Source: Microbacterium gorillae
Lineage (GTDB): Bacteria > Actinomycetota > Actinomycetes > Actinomycetales > Microbacteriaceae
Assembly (NCBI RefSeq): GCF_000826185.2
Contig: NZ_LN648875.1
Span: forward strand, 864,356 to 928,355
DNA length: 64,000 nt
Direction of reading: 5' to 3'
The position numbers and the translations under genes are program-made. The first letter of the stretch is position 1. Each line of letters opens with the position of its first letter. The notes under the pieces were generated by a model. It saw nothing but the letters and a program-made list of their open reading frames with translations. It searched no databases and was not told where the DNA came from. Shown here piece by piece: positions 33,252-41,411 of this stretch.

Positions 33252-34115
33252 ATGAGCACGCACGAAGATCCTGCGGCGGATCACACCTGGGACTGGTGGT
33301 CGCCCCCGCGGACGGTGGACGTCGGCGGTGTCCCCGTCGCCTATCGCGAGGCCGGCGAAGGACCCACGGTCCTCTACCTGCACGGCGAGCGGTTCACCCG
33401 CATCTGGCCGCCCGTACTCGACCTGCTCGCCGCCACCGCACACGTCGTGGCACCGGAGCACCCCGGCTACGGCGACACGCCGATGCCGGCGGAGTGGGAC
33501 GCCTGGACGGACTGGGTGCTGCACTACGACGAGCTGCTGCGCACGCTCGACCTGACCGATGTGCACCTGGTCGGTCACGGCCTCGGTGCCTGGCTCGCCG
33601 CGGAGCTCGCGATCCACTACCCGGACCGGTTCGCCTCCCTCACCCTGATCACCCCGTTCGGCACGCGTCTGCCGTCCGAGGAGTACATGCCGGACTGGTT
33701 CCGGCCGATCGATCCGTCCGGGCTCAATGAGATCTTCAACGGCCGCGGCGACGCGTGGGCGTCTCGTCTGCAGCAGGGGGACGCATCCGCCTGGGGCATG
33801 CAGCGGTATGCCGACGACACCACCACGGCGATCCTCACGTTCGAGCCGCGTTACGACTACGCGCTGGATCGACGACTCCCCCGCGTCACGATTCCGGCCC
33901 TGGTGCTCGCCGCCGAGGAGGACCGCTTCGTCGGCGACGGCCACGCTCCGCGCTTCGCCGCGCTGCTGCCGAACGCCGAGCTGCACACCGTTCCCGGTGC
34001 CGACGGCGAGCCGTCCGGTCACGGAGTCCTCCTGGAGGACCCGGAGGCCATCGCGGCCGCGGTCCTGTCCCACATCACCGCCACCACCGCCGTCACCACC
34101 GGGAGCGCGTCATGA
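33252..34115 (+). CDS. Alpha/beta-hydrolase-fold protein with Gly at the nucleophile position
   Basis: A 287-residue alpha/beta-hydrolase fold with VAYREAGEGPTVLYLHGERF, PEHPGYGDTP, an acid region LVLAAEEDRFVG and a late His in GEPSGHGVLLED. The elbow reads LVGHGLGAWLAAEL, so the usual Ser of GHSLG is Gly (codon GGC). The other two triad residues remain. ATG 33252 has GAGAGAGGTGG upstream, and its stop overlaps the LLM start (ATGA). It may act as a cofactor-free oxygenase-like or lyase scaffold, or be a partner of the LLM enzyme. Confidence 0.8.
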   Translation: MSTHEDPAADHTWDWWSPPRTVDVGGVPVAYREAGEGPTVLYLHGERFTRIWPPVLDLLAATAHVVAPEHPGYGDTPMPAEWDAWTDWVLHYDELLRTLDLTDVHLVGHGLGAWLAAELAIHYPDRFASLTLITPFGTRLPSEEYMPDWFRPIDPSGLNEIFNGRGDAWASRLQQGDASAWGMQRYADDTTTAILTFEPRYDYALDRRLPRVTIPALVLAAEEDRFVGDGHAPRFAALLPNAELHTVPGADGEPSGHGVLLEDPEAIAAAVLSHITATTAVTTGSAS

Positions 34116-35443
34116 CCACCGAACCCGTCGAGTTCTTCGTCTCCCTGGAGAGCGGGTACCTCAATGTGCCGTTCGCCGGGGAACGCCCGCACGAGTCGAT
34201 CCTGGTCGACGTCCCGGGCACCCACTACGACCCGCTGGGTGGACAGCGTGCCCTCGAGACGATGCTGGAGACCTACCTGCGCGTCGAGAAGATGGGCTTC
34301 GACGGCACGCTGCACACCGAGCAGCACAACGGCTCGCTCGGTATGACGCCGAGTTCTCTGATGGGCGCGGCGTGGCTCGCCGCTCGGACCGACCGCATCA
34401 AGATCGGCGTCGTCGGTCCGATCATGAACTCCTACCGCTCGCCCGTGCGGCTGGCCGAGGAGATCGCGATCGCGGACACGCTCGCGCGCGGCCGTCTCGT
34501 CGTGGGCCTGCCCTTTGGGCTCGGGTCCACGTACCACGGCCTCGGTATGAACCCCGCGACCGGGCGCGCTCGCCAGCTGGAGGCGCAGGAGCTCCTGGCC
34601 AAGGCGCTGCGCGACCCGGGCCCGTTCGCCTGGCGCGGCCGCTTCTTCAACCACGAGTACGTCAACGTCTGGCCGCGGCCGATGCACGACGTCGAGTTCC
34701 AGCTGCCGGGTGGCGGGTCCAAGGAGACGCTCGAGCTCGCGGCACGTCTGCGCTACGCCTACCAGCCGCACGCGAACAGCCTCGAAGAGCTCGCCCGGTC
34801 GCTGGAGAAGTTCCGCGACGAGTGCCGTCGCCAGGGGTACGAGCCCTCCCCCCGGCAGTCCGTCGCGGTGCTGAACGTCCACGTCGCCGAAACGGACGCG
34901 ATCGCGAAGGCGGAGATCGAGGATCTCACGCTCTGGTACATGCAGAACTACGTCGCCGCGCGTGAGAACGACCTGTTCCCCCCGGGATACACCTCCCCGC
35001 AGTCGATCCGCGCGATCCGCGCGTCCGGCATGTTCGAGGGCTTTCCCGATCTCACCTACGACGGCCTCGTGGAGTCGAAGACGATCATCTCGGGCTCGCC
35101 GGAGCGGGTCATCGAGGCGATCGAGGAGCTCATCGAGACGACGGGTGTGGGACGTGTCGTGCTGACGTTCTCGGCCGGCGAGAAGCCGCGCTGGATGCTG
35201 GAGAAGACCCTCGGCATCTTCGCCGAGCAGGTCCTCCCCCACTTCCGCAAGAACGGCCGCCCGCTCTCGGACGAGGAGCCGACGTACGGCTACGGCACCT
35301 CGCTGGAGTACGCCGCGAACCGGCGCACGGACGTGCTGCCCGTCATGGCGGAGAAGGACGGATATCTCATCGACGTCGAGCGCTCGCGCTTCGACCCGGA
35401 GGGTGCCCGCATCCGGCCGGTGCAGTACGCCGGACAGGACTGA
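34112..35443 (+). CDS. LLM-class flavin-dependent oxidoreductase
   Basis: A 443-residue luciferase-like TIM-barrel enzyme. Seen: VEFFVSLESGYLNVPFAGE, MGFDGTLHTEQHNGSLGM, RIKIGVVGPIMNSYRSPVRL, LVVGLPFGLGSTYHGLGMN, and the C-terminal IISGSPERVIEAIEELIE that helps bind the flavin phosphate. It would hydroxylate or open a ring with reduced flavin from a separate reductase. It is coupled to the preceding hydrolase-fold gene, under the divergent TetR, and ends at a very strong terminator. It is not close in sequence to the LLM enzymes at 2201 or 16502. Confidence 0.88.
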   Translation: MTTEPVEFFVSLESGYLNVPFAGERPHESILVDVPGTHYDPLGGQRALETMLETYLRVEKMGFDGTLHTEQHNGSLGMTPSSLMGAAWLAARTDRIKIGVVGPIMNSYRSPVRLAEEIAIADTLARGRLVVGLPFGLGSTYHGLGMNPATGRARQLEAQELLAKALRDPGPFAWRGRFFNHEYVNVWPRPMHDVEFQLPGGGSKETLELAARLRYAYQPHANSLEELARSLEKFRDECRRQGYEPSPRQSVAVLNVHVAETDAIAKAEIEDLTLWYMQNYVAARENDLFPPGYTSPQSIRAIRASGMFEGFPDLTYDGLVESKTIISGSPERVIEAIEELIETTGVGRVVLTFSAGEKPRWMLEKTLGIFAEQVLPHFRKNGRPLSDEEPTYGYGTSLEYAANRRTDVLPVMAEKDGYLIDVERSRFDPEGARIRPVQYAGQD

Positions 35444-35453
35444 TCACCCGGGA

Positions 35454-35494
35454 ATGACGAAGGGCCGGTGCGTATCGCACCGGCCCTTCGTCAT
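35454..35494. terminator. Perfect 19-bp bidirectional terminator
   Basis: ATGACGAAGGGCCGGTGCG (35454-35472), loop TAT, then the exact complement (35476-35494). It separates the convergent LLM and Rid-family genes; the AAG and CTT ends give A/T-rich flanks in both directions. Confidence 0.9.
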
Positions 35495-35513
35495 CGCTTC
35501 CGTCGTGTGAGAG

Positions 35514-35912
35514 TCACTGCACGCGCACGCGCTTCGCACCGCGACGGGCGGTGACCTGCAGCTCCATCTTCATCCGCGGCTCCGCGAGCGCGACGTTTCC
35601 GACCATGGCACCGGAGGCCGGCGGCGCATCGCCGAAGGTCTCGGAGATGACCGCGGCGACCGCCTCCGCGTCAGCGATGTCCACGACGTAGGGCTGCATC
35701 CAGACCACCTCGTCCAGGCTCGATCCCTCCCGCGCGAGCAGGTCGGCGATGATGGCCAGGGACTGCCGGGTCTGGTCGGCCGTGTCCTCCGAGATGGAAC
35801 CGTCCATCGCGTGGCCGCCGACGCCGGAGACGTAGATCGTGGTGTCGTCCGCGATGCTCGCCGCGCACGGGATCCCGAGACCCTCGGGGAAGAAGGAACG
35901 CCACTCAGCCAT
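35514..35912 (-). CDS. Rid (YjgF/YER057c) family protein
   Basis: A 132-residue trimer-forming Rid fold: TTIYVSGVGGHAMDGSISED, TRQSLAIIADLLAREGSSLD, then MKMELQVTARRG at the end. Classical RidA hydrolyses reactive enamines and imines made by PLP or flavin amine oxidation, and this gene is divergent from a flavin amine oxidase, so detoxifying its imine product is logical. The Arg found in VARLP of archetypal RidA appears replaced (VALAEPRM), so it may belong to another Rid subfamily with different chemistry. ATG 35912 is the chosen start; an upstream extension would enter the promoter region. Confidence 0.85.
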   Translation of the reverse strand: MAEWRSFFPEGLGIPCAASIADDTTIYVSGVGGHAMDGSISEDTADQTRQSLAIIADLLAREGSSLDEVVWMQPYVVDIADAEAVAAVISETFGDAPPASGAMVGNVALAEPRMKMELQVTARRGAKRVRVQ

Positions 35913-36046
35913 GTCAAACTCTCTCCGCCGGAGGTTCGGTGATCCGGCGCTCCGACGGTAGGCGCGGTCCCGGATTCGTTCCACCGTTCGGTCTGCTCCC
36001 CGGACCCGGACCACCCCCACGCCGTCTGTGCTGTCAGGCTCGCCCC

Positions 36047-37420
36047 ATGACCAAACAACGACTGCAGACCGACGTCGTCGTGCTCGGCGCGGGCCTGTCC
36101 GGCCTCACTGCGGCCCGCTCCCTCCAGCAGCACGGCGTCGAGGACGTCCTGATCGTGGACGCGCGCGACCGCGTCGGCGGACGCATCACGACCGTCCCGC
36201 GCCCCGGTGGCGGCACTTTCGAGGCCGGCGCCGAATTCATCGAGGCCGCTTTCGTCGAGGTCCCCGCGCTGGCCGCCGAACTGGGCGTCGAGATCGTTTC
36301 CGTGGACCCGGTCACCGGCCTGCAGGACGTGCGTTTCTCGGGTGGTGAGCGGCTCCTGGAAGCCGAGCCGCTCGCGGCGCAGCCGGAGCTGATGGACGAG
36401 CTCGGCCCGGTCTACGAGGCGCTGGCTGAGATCGCTGCGTCGCTCGACCCGGTCCACCCCTGGGAGACCCCGACGGCACGGGACCTCGACCGCATCACCC
36501 TGGCGGCATGGCTGGACGGTTTCGAGCTGAGCCCGGCCGCCCGCGAAGTGCTCGAGACGGACTACTCGTTCCTCGCGGCCTCCCCGGAGGAGGTCTCGAT
36601 CCTGTACGTGGCGTGGTTCGGGAGCATCTCGCACGCGGAGACGGAAGAGCCGGCACCGATGCGCCTCGTCGCCGGTGGCGGACCGAGCGCGATCATCGCC
36701 GCACTGGCCGGACCGCTGTCCGAGCGGACCCTGCTCGATTCCCCCGTCCTGTCCGTGGAGCACGGCGATGACGGCGTCACCGTGCACACGGCGGACCACA
36801 CCATCGATGCGCGCGCGGTCGTGATCGCGGTCCACCCGAACCTCCTCCAGCGCGTGAGCTTCACGCCCACCCTGCCGCCGGCCCGGCGCCGGTTGCAGCA
36901 GCGCTGGCTGGGTGGTCCCGGCGCGAAGCTCTTCGCCGTCTACCCGACGCCGTGGTGGCGCGAGCGCGGCCTGAGCGGCACCGCGACCAACACGCTCGGC
37001 ATCGCGTCGATCATGGACATGTCCGTGGTCGGCGACGGCACCGAGGGCATCCTCGCCGGACAGATCGCCGGCACCTCCGAGGCGATCGTCGCGGACACCG
37101 ACCTCCTCGCCGACGACGAGCGGCTGAAGGACGCGTTCCGCGAGGCGATCGTCGCGGCCTTCGGCGAAGAGCCGGAAGAACCGACGGAGGTCCACGTCGC
37201 GTCGTGGTTCAACGACGTCTGGTCCCCCGGGTGCGCCACCGCGCCCCCGCCCGGCGCGGTGAGCCTCCTCGGTCCGGTGCTTCGCCAGGACATCGGACGC
37301 ATCGTCTTCGCCGGCGCGGAGACCGGCGAGCCCTTCTGCGACTGGATGGAGGGCGCGGTGCTCGCCGGCCGCCGGGCCGGCCACGCCGCCGCGCGCCTGG
37401 TGCTGCGCGACGCTCGCTGA
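36047..37420 (+). CDS. Flavin monoamine oxidase family protein
   Basis: A 457-residue FAD amine oxidase. Seen: VVVLGAGLSGLTAARSLQQH (FAD motif), VDARDRVGGRITTVPRPGGG, EAGAEFIEAAF, and the C-terminal FAD site IVFAGAETGEPFCDWMEGAV. It lies alone on the plus strand, with a weak ribosome site, and ends at a 22-bp stem terminator. It resembles the oxidase at 8700 in overall layout (WLGGPGAKLFAVYPTPWW against WLAGYDAKYFAIYDRPFW) more than the one at 56227. It probably oxidises a primary or secondary amine to an imine, H2O2 being released. Confidence 0.9.
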   Translation: MTKQRLQTDVVVLGAGLSGLTAARSLQQHGVEDVLIVDARDRVGGRITTVPRPGGGTFEAGAEFIEAAFVEVPALAAELGVEIVSVDPVTGLQDVRFSGGERLLEAEPLAAQPELMDELGPVYEALAEIAASLDPVHPWETPTARDLDRITLAAWLDGFELSPAAREVLETDYSFLAASPEEVSILYVAWFGSISHAETEEPAPMRLVAGGGPSAIIAALAGPLSERTLLDSPVLSVEHGDDGVTVHTADHTIDARAVVIAVHPNLLQRVSFTPTLPPARRRLQQRWLGGPGAKLFAVYPTPWWRERGLSGTATNTLGIASIMDMSVVGDGTEGILAGQIAGTSEAIVADTDLLADDERLKDAFREAIVAAFGEEPEEPTEVHVASWFNDVWSPGCATAPPPGAVSLLGPVLRQDIGRIVFAGAETGEPFCDWMEGAVLAGRRAGHAAARLVLRDAR

Positions 37421-37431
37421 CGAGCGCGATC

Positions 37432-37477
37432 CATGAGGGAGGGGGATGAGCCGGTCGGCTCATCCCCCTCCCTCATG
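37432..37477. terminator. Perfect 22-bp bidirectional terminator
   Basis: Arms 37432-37453 and 37456-37477 (CATGAGGGAGGGGGATGAG... and complement) are fully complementary and leave only a GT between them; the real loop is probably four bases. It lies between the convergent amine oxidase and FAD oxidase genes. Confidence 0.88.
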
Positions 37478-37488
37478 CGGAGCCGGGC

Positions 37489-38850
37489 TCAGCGTGAGCG
37501 CACGTCCACACCGGTCTGTCGGGCGAACGTCCCGGTCGGGTCGACGGCGGCGCGCACCGCGGCGAGACGCTCGGCCTTGTCCCCGGCGTGCGGGCTCGTC
37601 AGCGTGGCCATCCGGTTCAGTCCGCCGTTGAAGTTCGGGATCACCTCGGCACTGGCCCACGGCGCGAGCGCGTCGGCGACCTTCTGGAAGGCCACCGGGG
37701 CGGCGGGATCGAAGGCGACCTCACCCATCGTCGCGACGTAGAACGCGTAGCGGGCATCGCGCGCCGCCACGGCCGTCGCGGTGGCATCGGGCGCTTCCGT
37801 CGCACCCCCGAGCACCTGGATCGCACCGGCGACGAAGAGCGAATCGGCACCCAGCGCGTCGATGATGGTGTCGACCGCCGCCTCCGGCAGCTCCCGCAGG
37901 AACACGGCACCCTCACGCACGGGGAAGGGCTCCTCGACCGGCTGGTCCTGCGCCTCGCCGCGCTCGACGAACATCGGCTCGGCGTCGGTCGGGAAGGTGG
38001 CGAGCACGTCCTCGAACTCGGCCTCGTCGCCGACGTGCACGATCCGGAGCATCAGCACCGGCGTCATGGTCTCCCCGCCGTTCTCCTCATCCGGCATCGG
38101 CTCCACGCCACCGAGCGGGTTGAACGACGCCGGCAGGTCCTGGATCCACCGCGCCCACGCGCGGAACATCACCGGAATGTCGTCCGCGGCGTAGTACCGC
38201 GTCTCCGCCTGCACGGCCGGGAGGTTGAGCAGCTCGATCGTGACCGAGACCACGCAGCCGAAGCCGGAGTTCCCGCCACGCAGGGCCCAGAACAGCTCGG
38301 TGTTCTCGGTGTCCGACGCCTCGACGATCGAGCCGTCCGCGAGCACCACACGCATCGAGCGCACGTGGTCCGCACCGTAACCGTACGTCCGGGTGTACGC
38401 GCCGAGACCTCCACCGAGGAGGAAGCCGACCACGCCCACGGACGGGTCCTGCCCGGAGGACGGGGTGAAGCCGTGGACGGCGGCGGCCTGCGCCACCTCG
38501 CCCCACGTCGTGCCCGCCCCGACGACCGCGGTTCCGGCTTCCGGGTCGACCGTCACGGACGCCAGCGGAATGGTCCGGATGAGGACACCCTCGGTGATGG
38601 GGCCGTAGTAGCCGTGGTTGTGCCCGAGTGGGCTCACCGGCAGTCCGTGCGCGGTCGCGAGGCGCACCGCCGCGGCGACATCGTTCTCATCGCGCGGGTC
38701 GACGAGGAAGGGCGCGGTGTGCTTCCACACTTGCTGGAAGCCATGCGCCTTCGCGTCATACTCCGCATCCGCGGGGGTGTACACCTCCCCCGCGATCGCC
38801 GCACGAAGATCGTTCGTGAACGTGTCAAGGACCTGCTCGGATGTCGCCAT
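37489..38850 (-). CDS. FAD-binding (BBE-type) oxidase
   Basis: A 453-residue flavoprotein of the FAD-linked oxidase family. Seen: AAVRLATAHGLPVSPLGHNH, GTAVVGAGTTWGEVAQAA, VGFLLGGGLGAYTRTYGYGA and the C-terminal BBE-like end VDPTGTFARQTGVDV. The His in LGHNHG is at the place used for 8-alpha covalent FAD attachment, while the Cys used by bicovalent members is absent. This contrasts with the 318 paralogue, which lacks both. ATG 38850 has AGGAGAG upstream; the longer frame before it overlaps maleylacetate reductase and is a shadow. It may share an operon with the reductase 124 bp upstream. Confidence 0.85.
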   Translation of the reverse strand: MATSEQVLDTFTNDLRAAIAGEVYTPADAEYDAKAHGFQQVWKHTAPFLVDPRDENDVAAAVRLATAHGLPVSPLGHNHGYYGPITEGVLIRTIPLASVTVDPEAGTAVVGAGTTWGEVAQAAAVHGFTPSSGQDPSVGVVGFLLGGGLGAYTRTYGYGADHVRSMRVVLADGSIVEASDTENTELFWALRGGNSGFGCVVSVTIELLNLPAVQAETRYYAADDIPVMFRAWARWIQDLPASFNPLGGVEPMPDEENGGETMTPVLMLRIVHVGDEAEFEDVLATFPTDAEPMFVERGEAQDQPVEEPFPVREGAVFLRELPEAAVDTIIDALGADSLFVAGAIQVLGGATEAPDATATAVAARDARYAFYVATMGEVAFDPAAPVAFQKVADALAPWASAEVIPNFNGGLNRMATLTSPHAGDKAERLAAVRAAVDPTGTFARQTGVDVRSR

Positions 38851-38974
38851 CGTCAACCTGCTCTCCTGCTCGTGGGGCACCGCTCTCCGCGGCGCACGGG
38901 GGTCTTCGCCTCCCGAGCCAGCATTCCGCGTGAGCGGACCGATCCCGGGTGCGTGGTTCATCTGCCGAACTCGG

Positions 38975-40039
38975 TCATACCGACGCGGCCTCGTCCGGAC
39001 GTGACCCGGACCACGCGGCGCGCAGCAGGCGCTCGAGCGCGCTCCGATCGAGCCGGCGGGGGTTGCTCGGTGGAACGACGTCGAGGATGCGTTCGGCGGC
39101 ATCCGGGAGGACGGCCGCATCGAGCCCCAGTTCGCGAAGCGAGACCGGCGCGCCCACGGATCGGCGGAGGTCGTCGAGCCCCTCGGCCGCCGTCCGAGTG
39201 CCGAGGAGTTCCGCGATCTGACCGGCGAGCTCGGGAACCGCGGACTGGTTGACGGCGGTGACATAGGGCAGCAGGACCGCGTGGGTCGGAGCGTGCGGCA
39301 GGTCGTAGGCCCCGCCGAGCACATGGCAGATCTTGTGATGCAGACCGCTTCCCGCGGACGCGAACGCCGTGGCGGCCAGGTACCCGCCGAGGAGGAGCCG
39401 CTCGCGGACCGCGGGTGTGTCCGTGCCCTCCGCGAGCGCGCGCAGCCCGGCGATCAGGGATCGTGCTCCGTCGAGCCCGGTCGCACGGTTGAGCGGATCG
39501 GCACGCGGCGCCCACAGGCCATCGACCGCGTGCGCGAGAGCGTTCAACGCGCTGACCGCCGCGGCTGACGCCGAGAGCGACGCGACGAGCTCCACGTCGT
39601 ACACGACCACGCGCGGCAGAACCCGGTCATCGACGCCGGTCACCTTGCGTCCGCCGACGGTGTGCCCCCAGACGTTCGTCGCCTCGGAACCGGAGAACGT
39701 CGTCGGGACGGCGAGGATCGGCAACCCCGCGTCCCGCGCCACCACCTTCGCCAGCCCGATCGCGGATCCGCCCCCGACGGCGACGACGACATCGGCGTCC
39801 TTCGCACGGGCGACCGCGACCTCGCCCTGCTCGAGCGGCACGTGCTGGCGGACATCCGAGACCCGCGCGATCACCGGAAGCGTCCGGACGAGCCGATCGC
39901 CGAGCGAGCGCGCCGATCCGGTGGAGATCAGCAGGACGCGTTCCGCACCCAGATCCACGACGCCCGCTCGCACATGCTCCTCGACCAGCCCCGCACCGAA
40001 CAGCACCCGCTGCGCGAGCGCGTGGTGGTCGAAGATCAT
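38975..40039 (-). CDS. Maleylacetate reductase (iron-containing alcohol dehydrogenase family)
   Basis: A 354-residue enzyme reducing maleylacetate to 3-oxoadipate with NAD(P)H. Seen: RVLFGAGLVEEHVRAGVV, the NAD motif VVVAVGGGSAIGLAKVVA, AVPTTFSGSEATNVWG, and the His-rich helix SGLHHKICHVLGG with THAVLLPYV after it. These are close to maleylacetate reductases of hydroxyquinol and chlorocatechol pathways. ATG 40039 overlaps the flavin reductase stop (ATGA). No hydroxyquinol 1,2-dioxygenase accompanies it; the only intradiol dioxygenase here looks like catechol 1,2-dioxygenase, so the maleylacetate source is unexplained. Confidence 0.88.
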   Translation of the reverse strand: MIFDHHALAQRVLFGAGLVEEHVRAGVVDLGAERVLLISTGSARSLGDRLVRTLPVIARVSDVRQHVPLEQGEVAVARAKDADVVVAVGGGSAIGLAKVVARDAGLPILAVPTTFSGSEATNVWGHTVGGRKVTGVDDRVLPRVVVYDVELVASLSASAAAVSALNALAHAVDGLWAPRADPLNRATGLDGARSLIAGLRALAEGTDTPAVRERLLLGGYLAATAFASAGSGLHHKICHVLGGAYDLPHAPTHAVLLPYVTAVNQSAVPELAGQIAELLGTRTAAEGLDDLRRSVGAPVSLRELGLDAAVLPDAAERILDVVPPSNPRRLDRSALERLLRAAWSGSRPDEAASV

Positions 40040-41193
40040 GCCGTCGGAACGCGCTCGACTCCGGCACCGGGAATGAGCGCCACGACCTCGTCCGCGCACG
40101 ACCGCACGCGGTCGATGATCGCCCGCGCCTGAGCGGCGCTGATGGGCTCCAATCGACCCCACACCCCGAGCTCGAAGACCATCTCGCCGTCCACGAAGAT
40201 CGGCACCGAGGCGAAGCGCAGTTCGACCGGTTCGCTCATCTCCGTGAGCGGCACGTTGTACTCCGCGGCGCTGGACTGGACCAGGTGCACGGGAATGTCC
40301 ATCGCCGTGGTTTCGAACAGGTGCGCTTCTGCGGCCGGGCCGACCGCGTACGCGACTCCGTCGGCCTCCACGCGCTCGAGCAGTGCGACAGCGGCCTCAT
40401 AGCCGAACGCATCGGATGCGGTCGCCAACCACCGCCGACGCTCGGCCTCGTCACGGTTGGCGGCGAACAGGGCACCGGTGGGTGCCGCGTACGGCCAGCG
40501 CTGCCCGACCCGAGTGATCATCTCCGGTCGCACGACCTGGCCCGCCGACGCGGCGATCACGAGATCCGAACCGGCGGCGCACAGGGCGCTCACCTCGGTG
40601 TCCAGGTCCGCCGCCAGCCTCTCCATGGGACCGCGGGCCAGGTCGACGTAGCGCATCTGGGATGCCAGGGAGGCGTCCGCGGTCGCGAGAGACAGCGGGA
40701 CGAAAGCGCCGTAGCCACCGCGGAAGAACAGCAGCGGGGTCGTCGCCTCCTGCACGTCGAGCTCCGCGACGCGACCGACGACGATGTCATGGTCGCCACC
40801 GGGGTAGACCGCCTCGGTGTCGCACTCGATGTAGGCCAGCGCACCCTCGAGGACGGCGCTGCCGCGGTCGGTGAAACGAAGGGGCACGCCTTCGAACTTG
40901 TCGGTCTTGCGCGCCGCGATCTGCCGGCAGACCGCTTCCTGGTCCGCGGTGAGCACGTTCACGCAGAACTGCGATCCGGTCGCCCGCAGCGCCCCCCACG
41001 AGCCGGACGTGCTGGTGGCGAAGAACGCGACCAACGGCGGGTCCAGGGAGACCGAGGCGAACGAGCCGACCGTCATGCCGACGACCTCTCCGTCCGCGCC
41101 GACGGCGGTGATCACGACGACTCCGGTCGGGTACTGGCCGAGCGTGCGCCGGAAGTGCATGGCATCGATCGGGGTGGTCGGTGCTGTCGACAT
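40036..41193 (-). CDS. Flavin reductase fused to an IclR-like effector-binding domain
   Basis: A 385-residue two-domain protein. Residues about 8-170 are an NADH:flavin reductase-like domain (FRRTLGQYPTGVVVITAVGA, MTVGSFASVSLDPPLVAFFA, SQFCVNVLTADQEAVC). Residues about 185-385 resemble the effector domain of IclR regulators (VGQRWPYAAPTGALFAANRD, VAYAVGPAAEAHLFETTAMD, FASVPIFVDGEMVFELGVWG) but there is no HTH. It would supply reduced flavin to the monooxygenases, perhaps gated by an aromatic ligand. It is the IacG candidate. ATG 41193 is nine bases after AGGGAGG; the nearer ATG at 41202 abuts that site. Confidence 0.8.
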   Translation of the reverse strand: MSTAPTTPIDAMHFRRTLGQYPTGVVVITAVGADGEVVGMTVGSFASVSLDPPLVAFFATSTSGSWGALRATGSQFCVNVLTADQEAVCRQIAARKTDKFEGVPLRFTDRGSAVLEGALAYIECDTEAVYPGGDHDIVVGRVAELDVQEATTPLLFFRGGYGAFVPLSLATADASLASQMRYVDLARGPMERLAADLDTEVSALCAAGSDLVIAASAGQVVRPEMITRVGQRWPYAAPTGALFAANRDEAERRRWLATASDAFGYEAAVALLERVEADGVAYAVGPAAEAHLFETTAMDIPVHLVQSSAAEYNVPLTEMSEPVELRFASVPIFVDGEMVFELGVWGRLEPISAAQARAIIDRVRSCADEVVALIPGAGVERVPTA

Positions 41194-41367
41194 GATTTCC
41201 ATCCTCCCTTCGCCGCACGACGCGCGACGAGCTCCTGAGTCCTCAGCTAACATCTCAGGGCGTGTTTCCGGCAAGCGGATTCGCGGCTACATACCCTGCC
41301 TGATATTTAAGATTCTCCCTACGCCCGCTGAGGGATGCTCCATCCAGCGGCGACGGGAAGCGACCGG

Positions 41368-41396
41368 AGGGCGGCACTCACGCTGAGTGCCGCCCT
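41368..41396. terminator. Hairpin terminator, 13-bp stem
   Basis: AGGGCGGCACTCA (41368-41380), loop CGC, then the perfect complement (41384-41396). It lies 15 bp beyond the stop of the minus-strand binding-protein gene and separates it from the flavin reductase unit. Confidence 0.8.
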
Positions 41397-41411
41397 CGTC
41401 GTCCACACGGA

